From the NCBI GenBank assembly GCA_023231265.1, contig JALNVT010000158.1:1-6022 (forward strand): DNA of 6,022 nt, read 5' to 3'. The notes below the pieces were generated by a model that searched no databases, had not been told where the DNA came from, and saw only the letters and a program-made list of their open reading frames with translations. How positions within the stretch are numbered: position 1 is the stretch's first letter; each line of letters starts with the position of its first letter. The stretch is from Sphaerochaetaceae bacterium (lineage in GTDB: Bacteria > Spirochaetota > Spirochaetia > Sphaerochaetales > Sphaerochaetaceae). The translations under genes and the position numbers were made by a program. Of the stretch, positions 5,912 to 6,022 are shown piece by piece.

Positions 5912-6022
5912 TTAAAAAGTTATAGAGCCATCAATAATACAATTTTTATTCTTTAAATCAATTTCATTGTTCATATATTTAGGATATGTCTTTCTTTTTT
6001 TATCAACCTTTTCTTCATAAAC
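5912..6022 (-). CDS. Possible C-terminal end of a minus-strand gene, unidentified
   Basis: On the minus strand the frame is open from the right edge to a TAA at 5914-5912, giving 36 residues. They begin VYEEKVDKKRKTYPKYMNNE and end CIIDGSITF. The stretch is rich in Lys, Asn, Glu and Asp, has no motif I recognise, and has no start inside the window. An open run of this length is uncommon but not rare by chance in such AT-rich DNA. If real, the gene would converge on the acetolactate synthase gene. Confidence 0.35.
   Translation of the reverse strand, partial: VYEEKVDKKRKTYPKYMNNEIDLKNKNCIIDGSITF

Overview
This is an AT-rich window with four readable loci, and the spacers between genes are far richer in A+T than the genes. 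The organism is not settled by the sequence. I lean towards a methanogen-type archaeon: Shine-Dalgarno sites are weak or absent before most genes, TATA-like stretches sit about 25 bases before likely transcript starts, and Arg is mostly AGA. An AT-rich anaerobic bacterium remains possible. The GH13 enzyme resembles clostridial intracellular amylases, and one promoter also reads well as a bacterial -35/-10.

Positions 1-1710 hold what looks like one damaged gene. It encodes a chain of EF-hand calcium-binding loops leading into an aryl-sulfate sulfotransferase (ASST) beta-propeller. An in-frame TAA at 262-264 splits it, with no good ribosome site after the stop. About 200 bases further on, the family's conserved propeller entry (KDEIDDGYSL) lies in another frame between about 477 and 557, after which the frame returns. 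The sequence as given therefore holds a nonsense codon plus two compensating frameshifts. These are either real decay or sequencing errors.

Positions 1711-3668 hold a TetR-family repressor followed in the same direction by a cytoplasmic GH13 alpha-amylase-type glycosidase. Three palindromes of the form ATACC-N4-GGTAT (one with a single mismatch) lie in the two promoter regions: two before tetR and one before the glycosidase. The simplest model is a small regulon in which the repressor controls itself and the glycosidase. A long hairpin followed by T-tracts closes the unit.

Positions 3669-4041 are a gene-free, very AT-rich spacer carrying that hairpin and the likely promoter of the next gene. 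Positions 4042-5694 encode a complete thiamine-diphosphate acetolactate synthase of the single-subunit kind (two pyruvate to acetolactate plus CO2). No regulatory subunit gene follows. Positions 5695-5911 are non-coding with a short motif present three times. The right edge may hold the tail of a minus-strand gene. I see no tRNA, rRNA, CRISPR array or insertion sequence.
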